Origin: Anaerolineales bacterium
GTDB lineage: Bacteria > Chloroflexota > Anaerolineae > Anaerolineales > UBA11579
NCBI GenBank assembly: GCA_019637675.1
Contig: JAHBVE010000001.1
Coordinates: 62,001-126,000, forward strand
Length of the DNA: 64,000 bases
Direction of reading: 5' to 3'
The stretch's first letter is position 1. Every line of letters begins with the position of its first letter. The notes below the pieces were generated by a model. It saw nothing but the letters and a program-made list of their open reading frames with translations, had not been told where the DNA came from and did not search any database. The position numbers and the translations under genes were made by a program. Of this stretch, positions 9,107-16,826 are shown piece after piece.

Positions 9107-9134
9107 TGTTATTAGGTGCACAAAGTATGGGGTC

Positions 9135-9149
9135 AGCTTCTTAGAAGCT
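9135..9149. promoter_or_regulatory. Palindrome, possible operator upstream of Panacea gene
   Basis: AGCTTCT, one base, AGAAGCT: a near-perfect 15-base palindrome between the candidate promoter and the Panacea start. Symmetry and position suit a dimeric repressor site. No regulator is identified. Confidence 0.35.
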
Positions 9150-9213
9150 TGTTCCTCAGTGGTCGATATAAAATGTCACGTAAAGTTCTAAGGGCCAGCG
9201 TGCATTAGGTGAG

Positions 9214-9699
9214 ATGAATCCGATGCCGCGGAAGATAGGGATAGAAAGGGGTGAACTGTTGGTTGAAGCAAAATTCGTTGCAGATTATTTTCTTCACAGA
9301 GCAAGGGAAGACGAAGAACTGATTTCAAACATGAAGCTGCAAAAGCTTCTTTACTACGCGCAAGGTTTCCACTTAGCGATGTTTGATGTTTCGCTATTCA
9401 AGGAAGAAATTGTTCGCTGGATGCATGGGCCTGTCGTGCGTGACCTCTACTTTGAGTACAACAAATACGGAGCGGGATCAATAGAGTATCCCGCCGAAGT
9501 AAATTTTGACATGTTCACAAACGAGCAACTTGAGTTGCTTGGTGAAGTGCATGATGTCTACGGTCAGTTTTCTGCATGGGCCCTTCGCAACATGACTCAT
9601 GAAGAACCGCCATATGAACAAACTAGGGAAAATCAAGTGATCACTACTGCTCTAATGGCAGACTATTTCAAGACACAAGTTTTGAATGGCGAAAGATAG
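9214..9699 (+). CDS. Panacea-domain (DUF4065, SocA/GepA-like) protein, candidate antitoxin
   Basis: A 161-residue protein with the Panacea-domain pattern: KFVADYFLHRA, then MKLQKLLYYAQGFHLAMF, then EEIVRWMHGPVVRDLYFEYNKYG, and a C-terminal WALRNMTHEEPPYEQTR. Panacea proteins are antitoxins in many toxin-antitoxin pairs (PanAT) and include the proteolytic adaptor SocA. The start could be 9214 or 9223. The next gene overlaps its 3' end by 14 bases, the usual arrangement for such pairs. Base composition is visibly AT-richer than the surroundings, and codon choice differs (many AAA, TTT, GAA), which suggests acquisition by transfer. Domain assignment is firm; the antitoxin role is inferred from the family and arrangement. 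Confidence 0.88.
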   Translation: MNPMPRKIGIERGELLVEAKFVADYFLHRAREDEELISNMKLQKLLYYAQGFHLAMFDVSLFKEEIVRWMHGPVVRDLYFEYNKYGAGSIEYPAEVNFDMFTNEQLELLGEVHDVYGQFSAWALRNMTHEEPPYEQTRENQVITTALMADYFKTQVLNGER

Positions 9700-10105
9700 G
9701 GGTTACCGAAGAAAGATACCTGGGGGCAAGGCGCAAGGATCGAAACATATACAAAATCCCCCAGAAGTTGGATCCACCAACCATCTGGGGGCTTGTTTTT
9801 GTTTCCGTCATATCGACTATCATAACGGCGCGCACGACAATCTGAATGGTTTTCTAGATAAACTCAGAATCCTCAGCTCTATGACTTGGCAAGAGATTAT
9901 GCACTCACCCAAGGAAGTTAGTGGGAGCGAACCGATGGCACTCGACAGAATTCGCGCCCCGCGCCCGGCCTTCCTTACAGCAGATGTATCAATAGTCTCG
10001 GTGTTTCGTTATCACGGTTCAAAGAGCAGATTCATTGGTCATCGTGACGGATCTGTTTTCCGCATAATTTGGATAGATGCCAATTGCGAATTGTACGAAC
10101 ACTAG
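9686..10105 (+). CDS. Small unrecognised protein overlapping the Panacea gene, candidate toxin partner
   Basis: A 139-residue reading frame overlapping the Panacea gene by 14 bases. The first 35 residues are basic and Gly-rich; the rest has a defined pattern: FRHIDYHNGAHDN, then MTWQEIMHSPK, then VFRYHGSKSRFIGHRDGSVFRIIWIDANCELYEH. The ending recalls small proteins of unknown function with a conserved Arg-Gly-Arg/Asp-Phe-Trp-Asp arrangement, but I cannot name the family with certainty. Overlap with a Panacea gene makes it a candidate toxin. A terminator-shaped hairpin lies inside its 5' part (9758-9791), so either expression is attenuated or the frame starts elsewhere. Composition is AT-rich like its neighbour. 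Confidence 0.6.
   Translation: MAKDRGYRRKIPGGKAQGSKHIQNPPEVGSTNHLGACFCFRHIDYHNGAHDNLNGFLDKLRILSSMTWQEIMHSPKEVSGSEPMALDRIRAPRPAFLTADVSIVSVFRYHGSKSRFIGHRDGSVFRIIWIDANCELYEH
9757..9805 (+). terminator. Two-tier stem-loop with T-rich tail inside the second gene of the Panacea pair
   Basis: Outer arms CCCCCAGA (9758-9765) and TCTGGGGG (9784-9791) enclose inner arms GTTGG and CCAAC, followed by CTTGTTTTTGTTT. This has the shape of a Rho-independent terminator but lies 70-120 bases inside the downstream reading frame. It may end most Panacea transcripts and act as an attenuator for the partner. Confidence 0.6.
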
Positions 10106-10440
10106 ATTCTTGTCGCTTTTATACACAAATCCTTTTCGCTAATAATCATTGTTATTTTATACCGTTGAGAGTTATCGGTTAGGGCTGAGCTGGAGCTTCT
10201 TGTAAACACTGTTCTCACTGTCCCTTTTTGAAAAGGTCCTTAATCAGCTTCGCTATCTACTCTATGCTAATTGTTCAAGTCCAAAGGGGAGCATGTCCTA
10301 GTCCCGCAACCTAACCACTAACAGGATTCTGTTCTCAATAGCCAATGCCTGCAACCGCCGCCCGCTCACACCTAATGCGTGCATGGCCTCTTTCGCGCCC
10401 GGGTCTCTCCATCCTTCTGACATAACTGGACAGTACGGTT
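10106..10440. other. AT-rich gap without a recognised gene
   Basis: About 335 bases after the Panacea pair. There is no convincing reading frame, RNA gene or strong hairpin, and the composition stays AT-rich. It may be the remnant edge of the acquired segment. It ends at a fragment of the CACAGAT-type repeat. Confidence 0.5.
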
Positions 10441-10479
10441 TATCTGCTCTATCTGTGTCTATCTGTGTTCATCTGTGGA
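10441..10479. repeat. Partial copy of the ATCTGTGT/CATCTGTGG repeat
   Basis: Three tandem-like occurrences of ATCTGTG (TATCTGTGTC, TATCTGTGTTC, ATCTGTGGAC) match one arm of the larger palindromic repeat at 42336-42418. Confidence 0.6.
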
Positions 10480-10490
10480 CTAATCCCCCA

Positions 10491-11726
10491 CTACTTACCA
10501 TTCCCCAGTTTCTTCTCCAACCGCGCCGCCCGCTGCTGCAGCTGCGGCTCCCAGTGCACGCGCTCAAAGTGGGTGGGCCGCTTGCGGCGCACCACGTTGA
10601 GCGCCGTCACCGTGTACTCCAGTGCCAGCGTGTACTCGCGCGTCTTGTGCTCGTAGTACTTGGCGATCTCCACATGGGCGTAGACTTGCCCGTCGGCGGC
10701 GGCCTGCAGCCACAGCTGCAGCGCCGCCTCGTAATTGCCGCGCCGCCGGAACAGCGCCGCCAGCCGCTCCAGCAGCTGGCCGCGCTTCTCGTCCGGCAGC
10801 TCCATCGAGAGCGTGCCCTGAAAGACTTCAATGGCCTCTTCGGCGAAGCCGGTGTCCGCCAGCAGCCGCCCGATGGCGGCCATCTCGCTGCCGTGCTGCA
10901 CCAGCTCCATCGGCGTCTCCAGCTTGCGGGCAATATGCTCCAGCAGTGAGGCCATGCTGACCACATCCATACGGTTGTGATAGAAGGCGCCGGCCAGCGG
11001 GCGGGCGTCACCGGTGTGCATGTAATCCATGAACAGTTGCGGCAACAGCCAGCCTGGCAGATCCTCGCCGGTGCGGGTGATACCCAGCAGCTGTGCTTCC
11101 AGGTCGCCCAGGGCGCGGCTCGGCAACAGGTCTTTCCACAAGCGGCGCGCAATATGCAGCAGGTCGATATGCGGCAAACTTCGCAACGGCGAGCGCAGGC
11201 CGTTGGCCAGGTAGCGGTTGGCGAGCAGCGGCAAATCGAAGCTCTTGCCGTTGAAGGTCACCAGCGCGTCGTCAGGCGTGATGGCCTGGTCGAGCAGGTG
11301 CTGCATGGCGCGCTCCTCAGCCGGTTCACGCAGGAACAGCTGTACGCAGCGGAAGCCGCCCGCCTCGAAGCGTCCCATCCCGATCAGGAAAGCCATCGTG
11401 CCGCTGCCCCACAGGCCAGTCGCCTCGGTATCGAGGAACAGGAAGCGCTCGGCCGGGATCAGCGCCAGGCGCGTGTCGCCCGCCCAGGCGGCCATGCGTT
11501 GCATGGCCGCCGGGAAGCGCAGCAGGTGCTGGCCATGCGGCTCGTCGGCGGGGATGAAGTGCTCGACCACATAGGCCTCACCAAAGTCGGTGGGCTGCAC
11601 GCGGCCGGGCACGACCTGCTCGATGCCGAAAGCAACCTGCTGCACAGCAGCGGGTTGCTTTGGCGTCAGTTCGCCGGCGCCGAGCTTGACGCCAAGCGCT
11701 TTTAGTCGGTCAGAAAGGGAGGCCAT
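10491..11726 (-). CDS. mrfB: MrfB/YprB-like DEDDh exonuclease with TPR region
   Basis: A 411-residue protein with an RNase-H-like exonuclease domain and a helical C-terminus. All DEDDh catalytic residues are present: Asp99 and Glu101 (FLDTEATGL), Asp164 (FNGKSFDLPLL), His250 and Asp254 (HNRMDVVSM). Residues 265-400 are TPR-like, including ALFRRRGNYEAALQLWLQAA. The order and pairing with an MrfA-type helicase immediately upstream match Bacillus subtilis YprAB/MrfAB, which repairs mitomycin C damage independently of UvrABC. Here the 162-base gap between the two genes holds a palindromic repeat, so co-transcription is plausible but not proven. Strong match to the family; the role in this organism is inferred. 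Confidence 0.9.
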   Translation of the reverse strand: MASLSDRLKALGVKLGAGELTPKQPAAVQQVAFGIEQVVPGRVQPTDFGEAYVVEHFIPADEPHGQHLLRFPAAMQRMAAWAGDTRLALIPAERFLFLDTEATGLWGSGTMAFLIGMGRFEAGGFRCVQLFLREPAEERAMQHLLDQAITPDDALVTFNGKSFDLPLLANRYLANGLRSPLRSLPHIDLLHIARRLWKDLLPSRALGDLEAQLLGITRTGEDLPGWLLPQLFMDYMHTGDARPLAGAFYHNRMDVVSMASLLEHIARKLETPMELVQHGSEMAAIGRLLADTGFAEEAIEVFQGTLSMELPDEKRGQLLERLAALFRRRGNYEAALQLWLQAAADGQVYAHVEIAKYYEHKTREYTLALEYTVTALNVVRRKRPTHFERVHWEPQLQQRAARLEKKLGNGK

Positions 11727-11740
11727 GGTTGCTGGTACCT

Positions 11741-11863
11741 GTCATTGCGAGGACGTGAAGCGGCGTAGCTGCTGAACGACGAAGCAATCTCCAAGACGAT
11801 CGACTGCAAGAATGGGGATTGCTTCGGTCGGCTGCATTGGCATGCAGCCTCTCTCGCAATGAC
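11741..11863. repeat. Palindromic repeat element with GTCATTGCGAG ends
   Basis: A 123-base element between the mrfA and mrfB homologues. Its ends are perfect 11-base inverted repeats (GTCATTGCGAG and CTCGCAATGAC). Inside are further inverted repeats (GAAGCAATC and GATTGCTTC; CTGCATTGGCATGCAG). It belongs to the same dispersed family as elements near 33.9, 34.0, 59.6 and 61.0 kb. Confidence 0.85.
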
Positions 11864-11888
11864 GGTGCTCGTGGGGTTGAGCATGAAC

Positions 11889-14447
11889 TTATCCATTGTT
11901 ATCCGCCATCGCGGCTGTTTCCGCCGGCCGCGATGCCAGCTCGCGCAGCAGGGCCAGCGTCTCGCGCTTGCTGCCCTGACCCTGCTCGCCGCCTGGGCCA
12001 ACGCACGATGGACAGCCGTCCTTGCAGCCACAGTTGGCCACCAGTTCCAGCGCGGCCGCCATCAGCTCGCCGTGCAGCTCGAACAGGCGTTCGCTGAATC
12101 CCAGCGCATTGCCGACATTGTCGTACATCACCACCACCGGCCCGCCCTCGGCCAGATCTGAGCGCGGGTCGGAGTGCACACCCAGGTCGCTCGGGTCGCA
12201 CATCAGGTACAGCGGCGCCAGGTGGCGCAGCACGAACGACAGCCCGGCCAGCCCGCTGCGCATCGCCACCACCGCTTCGGCGCGACGGTGGCAGGCGGGG
12301 CACAGGCTTATGAGGTTCTCGAGCTTGTTGCCCTCCTCGTACGAGCGGAAGCTGCGCAGCGGCTGCTTATGGTGCACATCCAGCGGCTCGCCGGCGCCGC
12401 ACACCTGGCAGCGGTGCCCGTCGCGCTCCAGCGCCGCCTTGCGCACCGCCGCCCAGGCCGGGCCGTAGTCGTTGGCGTCGTTGGTCCACAAACCTTGCTC
12501 GCGCAGGCGCACAATCGTGTCCTCGCCGATACCAAACCAGTATCCGTACGTGTTGAGCTCGATCGGCGGCAGGCTGAGCTGCCCGCCACCCGGATTCTCC
12601 GGGTCGGCCAGGCCGCTGCCGCTCCACTGGATCTTGTCGTAGCCGGTGATCTCGACCGTGATGTTGAGCTCGCCATAATGCTTGCTGCCGCCCGGCGCAG
12701 GCTGCTGCTTGTGCTCTTCCACCAGCGAGACGGTGCTGCGGCTCTTGGGTACGGTGTAATAGTCGGCTTCGATGGGGCGCAGGTAGGCGACCTTCTCGTC
12801 AAGATCCAGCTTGTCGACAAAATAGGTGCGCCCATCGTGAATGTAGATCGCATCCGGATGCACCAGCCACAGCGCCGCGTTCGGCTCCACTTCGCCGACC
12901 AGCTGCCATGCGCCGTTGTCGTCGCGCGCCTGGATGACCACCGAGTCGGTGCTGGCACCGCGCAGGCTCACCGCGCGGGAGGGTTGCTGCTCCTGCATCC
13001 AATAGTATTTTCCGCCCGAGGCGCGCAGTTCGCCGCCCTCGGCCAGCAGGCGTAGAAATTCATCCACCTCGGCGGCTGGCACCGTGCCGAAGCTCTCGCC
13101 CGGCTGGAAGGGCAACTCGAAGGCCGCGCAGCGCAGGTGCGAGAGCAGGATGAGCAGATTGTCCGGGTTGATGAGGGCGCGCTCCGGTGTGCGGCCCAGC
13201 AGATATTCCGGGTGGCGCGCCAGATATTGGTCGAGCGGATTGGCCGAGGCCACCAGCACGCCGAGGGCTGGCTGCTCGCCGCGGCCCGAGCGCCCGGCCT
13301 GCTGCCAGGTGGCCGCTACACTGCCCGGGTAGCCGGCCAGCACGGCCGCGCCCATGCCGCCAATGTCCACGCCCAGCTCCAGCGCGTTGGTGGCCACCAC
13401 GGCGCGCAGCTCGCCGCTGCGCAGGCCGCTCTCGATCTCACGCCGCTCGGCGGCCAGGTAGCCGCCGCGGTAACCGCGGATGCTGGCTTCGCCGGCCGCG
13501 GTGCGGTCACGCAGATTCTTGAGCATCACTTCCACCATGCGGCGCGTGCGCCCGAACAGGATCGTCTGCACATCATAGGCCAGCAGGTCGCTCACCAGGC
13601 GCACGCTCTCCTGGTACAGGCTGGCGCGTAGGCCCAGCTGCTCGTCCACCACCGGCGGGTTATAGACCAGGAAGTTGCGCGGGCCGCGTGGCGCGCCGTC
13701 TTCTTCGATTAGCGTGACCTCGCGTTCGATCAGGCGCTCGGCCAGCTCACGCGGGTTGGCGATGGTGGCCGACGCCAGCACGAACTGCGGCCGCGCCCCA
13801 TAGAAGCGCGTGACCCGCGCCAGCCGCCGCAGCACATTGGCCACATGCGAACCGAACACGCCGCGGTAATAGTGCATCTCGTCGATGACGATGTAGCGCA
13901 GATTGCCGAAGAACTCGGCCCACTGGGTGTGCGAGGGCAGGATGCTGTAGTGCAGCATGTCCGGATTGCTGATCAGCAGGTGCGCTTTGCGGCGGATGTT
14001 GGCGCGGTGGTGCGTAGGCGTATCGCCGTCGTAAGCCGCGGCCGGCACGCTGCCGGTGGCCGATGCCGCTGCCAGCCAGGTGTCCAGCTCGTCGCGCTGG
14101 TCGTGTGCCAGGGCCTTGGTGGGGAACAGGTACAGCGCCCGCGCCGTGTCATCCCGCAGCAAGGTGTCGAGAATCGGCAGGTTGTAGCACAGGGTCTTGC
14201 CGCTGGCCGTGCCGGTGACCACGGCCACGTCTTCGCCGGCCCGCAGCCCGCGCCAGGCGGCCGCCTGGTGGCTATACAACTGGCCGTAGCCGAGCCGGGC
14301 AAAGGCTGCAGCCAGCGCCGGATGGAGCTCGTTCGGCAGCGGCTCGTAGCGGCCCGGCCGGGCCGGGTCGCGATGCCAGCGGGTAACGTTGCCGCCCACG
14401 CCAGGCTCAGCCCGCCAGTGGGCCAGCAAGGCTTCCAAATTCGCCAT
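11889..14447 (-). CDS. mrfA: MrfA/YprA-like DEAD/H helicase with an inserted HNH domain
   Basis: An 852-residue superfamily-2 helicase. Motif I is GTASGKT (79-85), motif II DEMH (189-192), then SAT, and ATNALELGVDIGG with QQAGRSGRG in the second RecA domain. The C-terminal MrfA-type (DUF1998) region ends in the four-Cys zinc site CGCKDGCPSC (Cys806, 808, 812, 815). Between the conserved NTYGYWFGI and SFVLRHLAPLYLMCDPSDLG segments lies an extra stretch (about 645-728). It reads as an HNH domain: Cys680, Cys683, His692, His693, Asn711, Cys716, Cys719 and His720. Known MrfA is near 750 residues, so the insert accounts for the extra length. It lies upstream of the MrfB-like exonuclease on the same strand. 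HNH nuclease activity is inferred from the motif only. Confidence 0.92.
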   Translation of the reverse strand: MANLEALLAHWRAEPGVGGNVTRWHRDPARPGRYEPLPNELHPALAAAFARLGYGQLYSHQAAAWRGLRAGEDVAVVTGTASGKTLCYNLPILDTLLRDDTARALYLFPTKALAHDQRDELDTWLAAASATGSVPAAAYDGDTPTHHRANIRRKAHLLISNPDMLHYSILPSHTQWAEFFGNLRYIVIDEMHYYRGVFGSHVANVLRRLARVTRFYGARPQFVLASATIANPRELAERLIEREVTLIEEDGAPRGPRNFLVYNPPVVDEQLGLRASLYQESVRLVSDLLAYDVQTILFGRTRRMVEVMLKNLRDRTAAGEASIRGYRGGYLAAERREIESGLRSGELRAVVATNALELGVDIGGMGAAVLAGYPGSVAATWQQAGRSGRGEQPALGVLVASANPLDQYLARHPEYLLGRTPERALINPDNLLILLSHLRCAAFELPFQPGESFGTVPAAEVDEFLRLLAEGGELRASGGKYYWMQEQQPSRAVSLRGASTDSVVIQARDDNGAWQLVGEVEPNAALWLVHPDAIYIHDGRTYFVDKLDLDEKVAYLRPIEADYYTVPKSRSTVSLVEEHKQQPAPGGSKHYGELNITVEITGYDKIQWSGSGLADPENPGGGQLSLPPIELNTYGYWFGIGEDTIVRLREQGLWTNDANDYGPAWAAVRKAALERDGHRCQVCGAGEPLDVHHKQPLRSFRSYEEGNKLENLISLCPACHRRAEAVVAMRSGLAGLSFVLRHLAPLYLMCDPSDLGVHSDPRSDLAEGGPVVVMYDNVGNALGFSERLFELHGELMAAALELVANCGCKDGCPSCVGPGGEQGQGSKRETLALLRELASRPAETAAMADNNG

Positions 14448-14512
14448 GCGGGAATTCTAGCAGAATTGGAACGGATATTCTATAAGCAGAGGAATTGACT
14501 GTAGGCAGAATC

Positions 14513-14548
14513 AAAAAGAGCGCTGCGATTTTGCAGCGCTCTTTTTTT
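14513..14548. terminator. Rho-independent terminator, symmetric
   Basis: A 14-bp stem (AAAAAGAGCGCTGC and complement) with a 6-base loop and T-runs on both strands lies just after the stop of the reverse-strand secreted protein. It isolates that gene from the mrfA homologue. Confidence 0.9.
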
Positions 14549-14551
14549 GAG

Positions 14552-15223
14552 TTAATCCAACGTACCTTCAAATATCCATGGGCCTGTGACGATTTCAATG
14601 AAGGCTTCGTAGATCAGCCTGTGAGCGTCCTCTTCGGAGAGCGTGTCTGGTTTGCTGACCAATTCCGGCCCATAGAAGCCGGCCCCTTCGACGCACCGGA
14701 TGACGATCCCCGTGCCTGCCGCATCCAGTTTCTGTTGCGCAGACGGGCAGTCCAGGCTATCAGGGAAAGAGGTTTCCAACCGCGGCACCACAATGCGGAA
14801 ATCGGTGATGTCAGTCTCGCCTGCAGGGAAGCGCATATAGTCACAGCGTTGTTGCGAGTCTATGTCCGTTGAGGGATCCAGCAAGCCAACTTCAAAGACC
14901 TGGATCGTTTCTTCGCCGATCTCCAACGAAGTCTTGCCGGAGAGCAACCAGTCGGCGCGGCTGGGGCGTTCAAAGCAAACATCAGCCATGGAATAGCCCT
15001 GCTCCATACGGAAGTTACTGGCTTGGACTGCAGGCGTTTTGTTCTCCTGTGCTTCAGAAACAGCTGCCTGGCTTTGCTCACTTAGGTTGGCTGCCACCGC
15101 AGGTTGGCTGGCAGCCTCGGCAGAGCGAATCGGAAAACTTTTGGAGATAACCAGCCATGTTGCGGCTCCGAGCAGTACAAAAAGCAGAACGAAGCCATAC
15201 AGTCTTAGTTTATGCATATTCAT
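14552..15223 (-). CDS. Small secreted or membrane-anchored protein of unknown function
   Basis: Not recognised. The 223-residue product has one N-terminal hydrophobic segment (about residues 7-25) that could be a signal or anchor, then a low-complexity Ala/Ser/Gln linker. An extracytoplasmic domain of about 150 residues follows, with four Cys (in DVCFERP, QRCDYMRF, SLDCPSAQ and VIRCVEGAG) that could make two disulfides. The start at 15223 is preferred because AGGAG lies about 8 bases upstream; the frame is open to 15253. It is a single-gene unit with its own terminator. Confidence 0.75.
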   Translation of the reverse strand: MNMHKLRLYGFVLLFVLLGAATWLVISKSFPIRSAEAASQPAVAANLSEQSQAAVSEAQENKTPAVQASNFRMEQGYSMADVCFERPSRADWLLSGKTSLEIGEETIQVFEVGLLDPSTDIDSQQRCDYMRFPAGETDITDFRIVVPRLETSFPDSLDCPSAQQKLDAAGTGIVIRCVEGAGFYGPELVSKPDTLSEEDAHRLIYEAFIEIVTGPWIFEGTLD

Positions 15224-15488
15224 GCTTGTTCTCCTAGTAGAAAGTTGCACCAAACGTAGGAGGCAGCAACGCTATTGGTATCGCAAGTTAACGAAAACTC
15301 TGTATAAATTCTATCCTCCAGGCTGGAAGTAGCAATGACAACAATATTCCCAAAACCGCGATCATCAATAGACATTAGTACTTCGTCACTTTGACTAAGC
15401 TTTGCCCTTCAAACTGGCAGTTTTGTAAGCCAACTTCCCTTCACCTATCCCCTAAGTCTGCAATCAACAATCAGCAATCAAAAAATCT

Positions 15489-16505
15489 CTACACCCTCAA
15501 CGCCAGCACCTTCAGCGGCGGCTTGTTATCCGGGCTGGGAAAATCGGCTTCGGGCATGATCCATTCGAAGCTGCGGATCGGGCGGCTGGCTTTGGCGGCG
15601 CTGCGTTGCAGCTGCGCCAGCCAGCCGTCCCGCTCCACCGCGGCCACGTTGTTGCAGCAGTACAGCGTGCCGCCTTCGGCCGTGCACAGCAGAGCGGGCT
15701 TGAACACCGCCGGGTAATCGTTCACCAGGTCCACCACGCCGAAGAGGCTCTTGGCGTAGCGCGGCGGATCGAGAAACACCATGTCGAATTGCTGCGCGGC
15801 CAGCTTGGGGAAGGCCGGCATGCGCTTGCCGCGCACGAACTGCGGTTGGCCGATGCCCGCCAACTGGCGCACCGCCGGGAACACGTCGCTCTTGATGAAC
15901 TGGGGCTGGATGCGCAGCGAGTTTAGCTCGGCGTTCTGCTCGCCGACGGCCAGCGTGCCAGCGGCGAAGTCAATGTTGACCACCTGGCGGGCGCCGGCCA
16001 CCGCCGCGGCGGTGCCGATGCTGCATGTGTAGGCGAAAAGATTCAGCAGTGACTTGCCGGCCGCGGCCTGCATGATGTGGCGGCGGCCGGCGCGCATATC
16101 CAGAAAAAGCCAGGGGTCCTGCCCATCATGGCGGGCCTGCACGCGGTAGCGCACACCCAGCTCGCGCACCGTGTGCGCCTGGGCAGCAACCCCCTGCCGC
16201 TCGGCGGGCAGCGGGTTGCGAATGCGCGAGTTCTTCTGGCTGCGGTCGTTATAGATCGCCGTAAGGGCGGGGAACGTTTGGGCGTAGAAACCCTCGACGG
16301 CCGCCAGCTCGTCCGGGGTCAGTGATCGGTGAAAGGTCTGCACCAGCAGCAAGTCGCCATAGCGGTCAACCGTCAGGCCGGGCTGGCCTTCTGCCGTGCC
16401 GTGGAAGACGCGATAGCAGTCGGTGTCCTCGGCGTGCAGGCGGGCCAGCAAGTCAGTGCGGTTCTCGAGGGCAGCGGCCAGCCGGCCAGCCAGCGCGGTG
16501 GGCAT
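15489..16505 (-). CDS. Class I SAM-dependent rRNA methyltransferase (RlmI/RlmK-like)
   Basis: A 338-residue methyltransferase resembling RlmI/RlmK large-subunit rRNA methyltransferases. An N-terminal substrate region (YRVFHGTAEGQPGLTVDRYG) is typical of these enzymes. The SAM-binding motif is LLNLFAYTCSIGTAAAVAGA, and the catalytic-type motif is FLDPPRYAKS. E. coli RlmI methylates C1962 of 23S rRNA; the exact target here is not determined. It is the last gene of a reverse operon, starting 3 bases after the cupin stop. About 235 bases without a recognised gene lie downstream, containing only AT-rich direct words (CAATCAACAATCAGCAATC). Confidence 0.88.
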   Translation of the reverse strand: MPTALAGRLAAALENRTDLLARLHAEDTDCYRVFHGTAEGQPGLTVDRYGDLLLVQTFHRSLTPDELAAVEGFYAQTFPALTAIYNDRSQKNSRIRNPLPAERQGVAAQAHTVRELGVRYRVQARHDGQDPWLFLDMRAGRRHIMQAAAGKSLLNLFAYTCSIGTAAAVAGARQVVNIDFAAGTLAVGEQNAELNSLRIQPQFIKSDVFPAVRQLAGIGQPQFVRGKRMPAFPKLAAQQFDMVFLDPPRYAKSLFGVVDLVNDYPAVFKPALLCTAEGGTLYCCNNVAAVERDGWLAQLQRSAAKASRPIRSFEWIMPEADFPSPDNKPPLKVLALRV

Positions 16506-16508
16506 GGC

Positions 16509-16826
16509 TTAGCCTTCGGCCGGGGCGAAGAAGACCAGCAACTGCAACTCTTCTTCGATATTGACGAATTTATGGGCGGCATGGGCAGGCACGAACAGCA
16601 GGCTACCGGGCAGGGCTGGCTGTTGCTCCTGCTCAACCTGCAGCACGGCTTTGCCGCGCACGACGTAATACACCTCGTCCTGGTTGTGTGGGCTTTGCAG
16701 GTCCTCGCCGCCGGCAGGCAGGGTGTAGACGCCCATGCTCAGGCTGGGCACACGCAGAAACTCAAGATAGCGTTCGTCCTGGCCGGCGGCCTGGCTGATG
16801 AGATATTGCAGATCGAAGGAGCGCAT
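16509..16826 (-). CDS. Small cupin-domain protein
   Basis: A 105-residue single-domain cupin. Metal-ligand positions appear in SPHNQDEVYYVVRGKAVLQV (His, Glu), with a second motif around VPAHAAHKFVN (His). The size suits a stand-alone beta-barrel that binds a metal or small ligand; the function cannot be inferred more closely. Its ATG overlaps the stop of the upstream lipoprotein gene by four bases (ATGA), and the methyltransferase follows after 3 bases, so it is translationally coupled inside the operon. Confidence 0.87.
   Translation of the reverse strand: MRSFDLQYLISQAAGQDERYLEFLRVPSLSMGVYTLPAGGEDLQSPHNQDEVYYVVRGKAVLQVEQEQQPALPGSLLFVPAHAAHKFVNIEEELQLLVFFAPAEG

Noticed and set aside
9686..10105. 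Second gene of the Panacea pair considered a pseudogene
   Set aside because: The frame is intact over 139 codons with a conserved-looking core and overlaps the Panacea gene in the usual way. The internal hairpin is reported instead as a possible attenuator.
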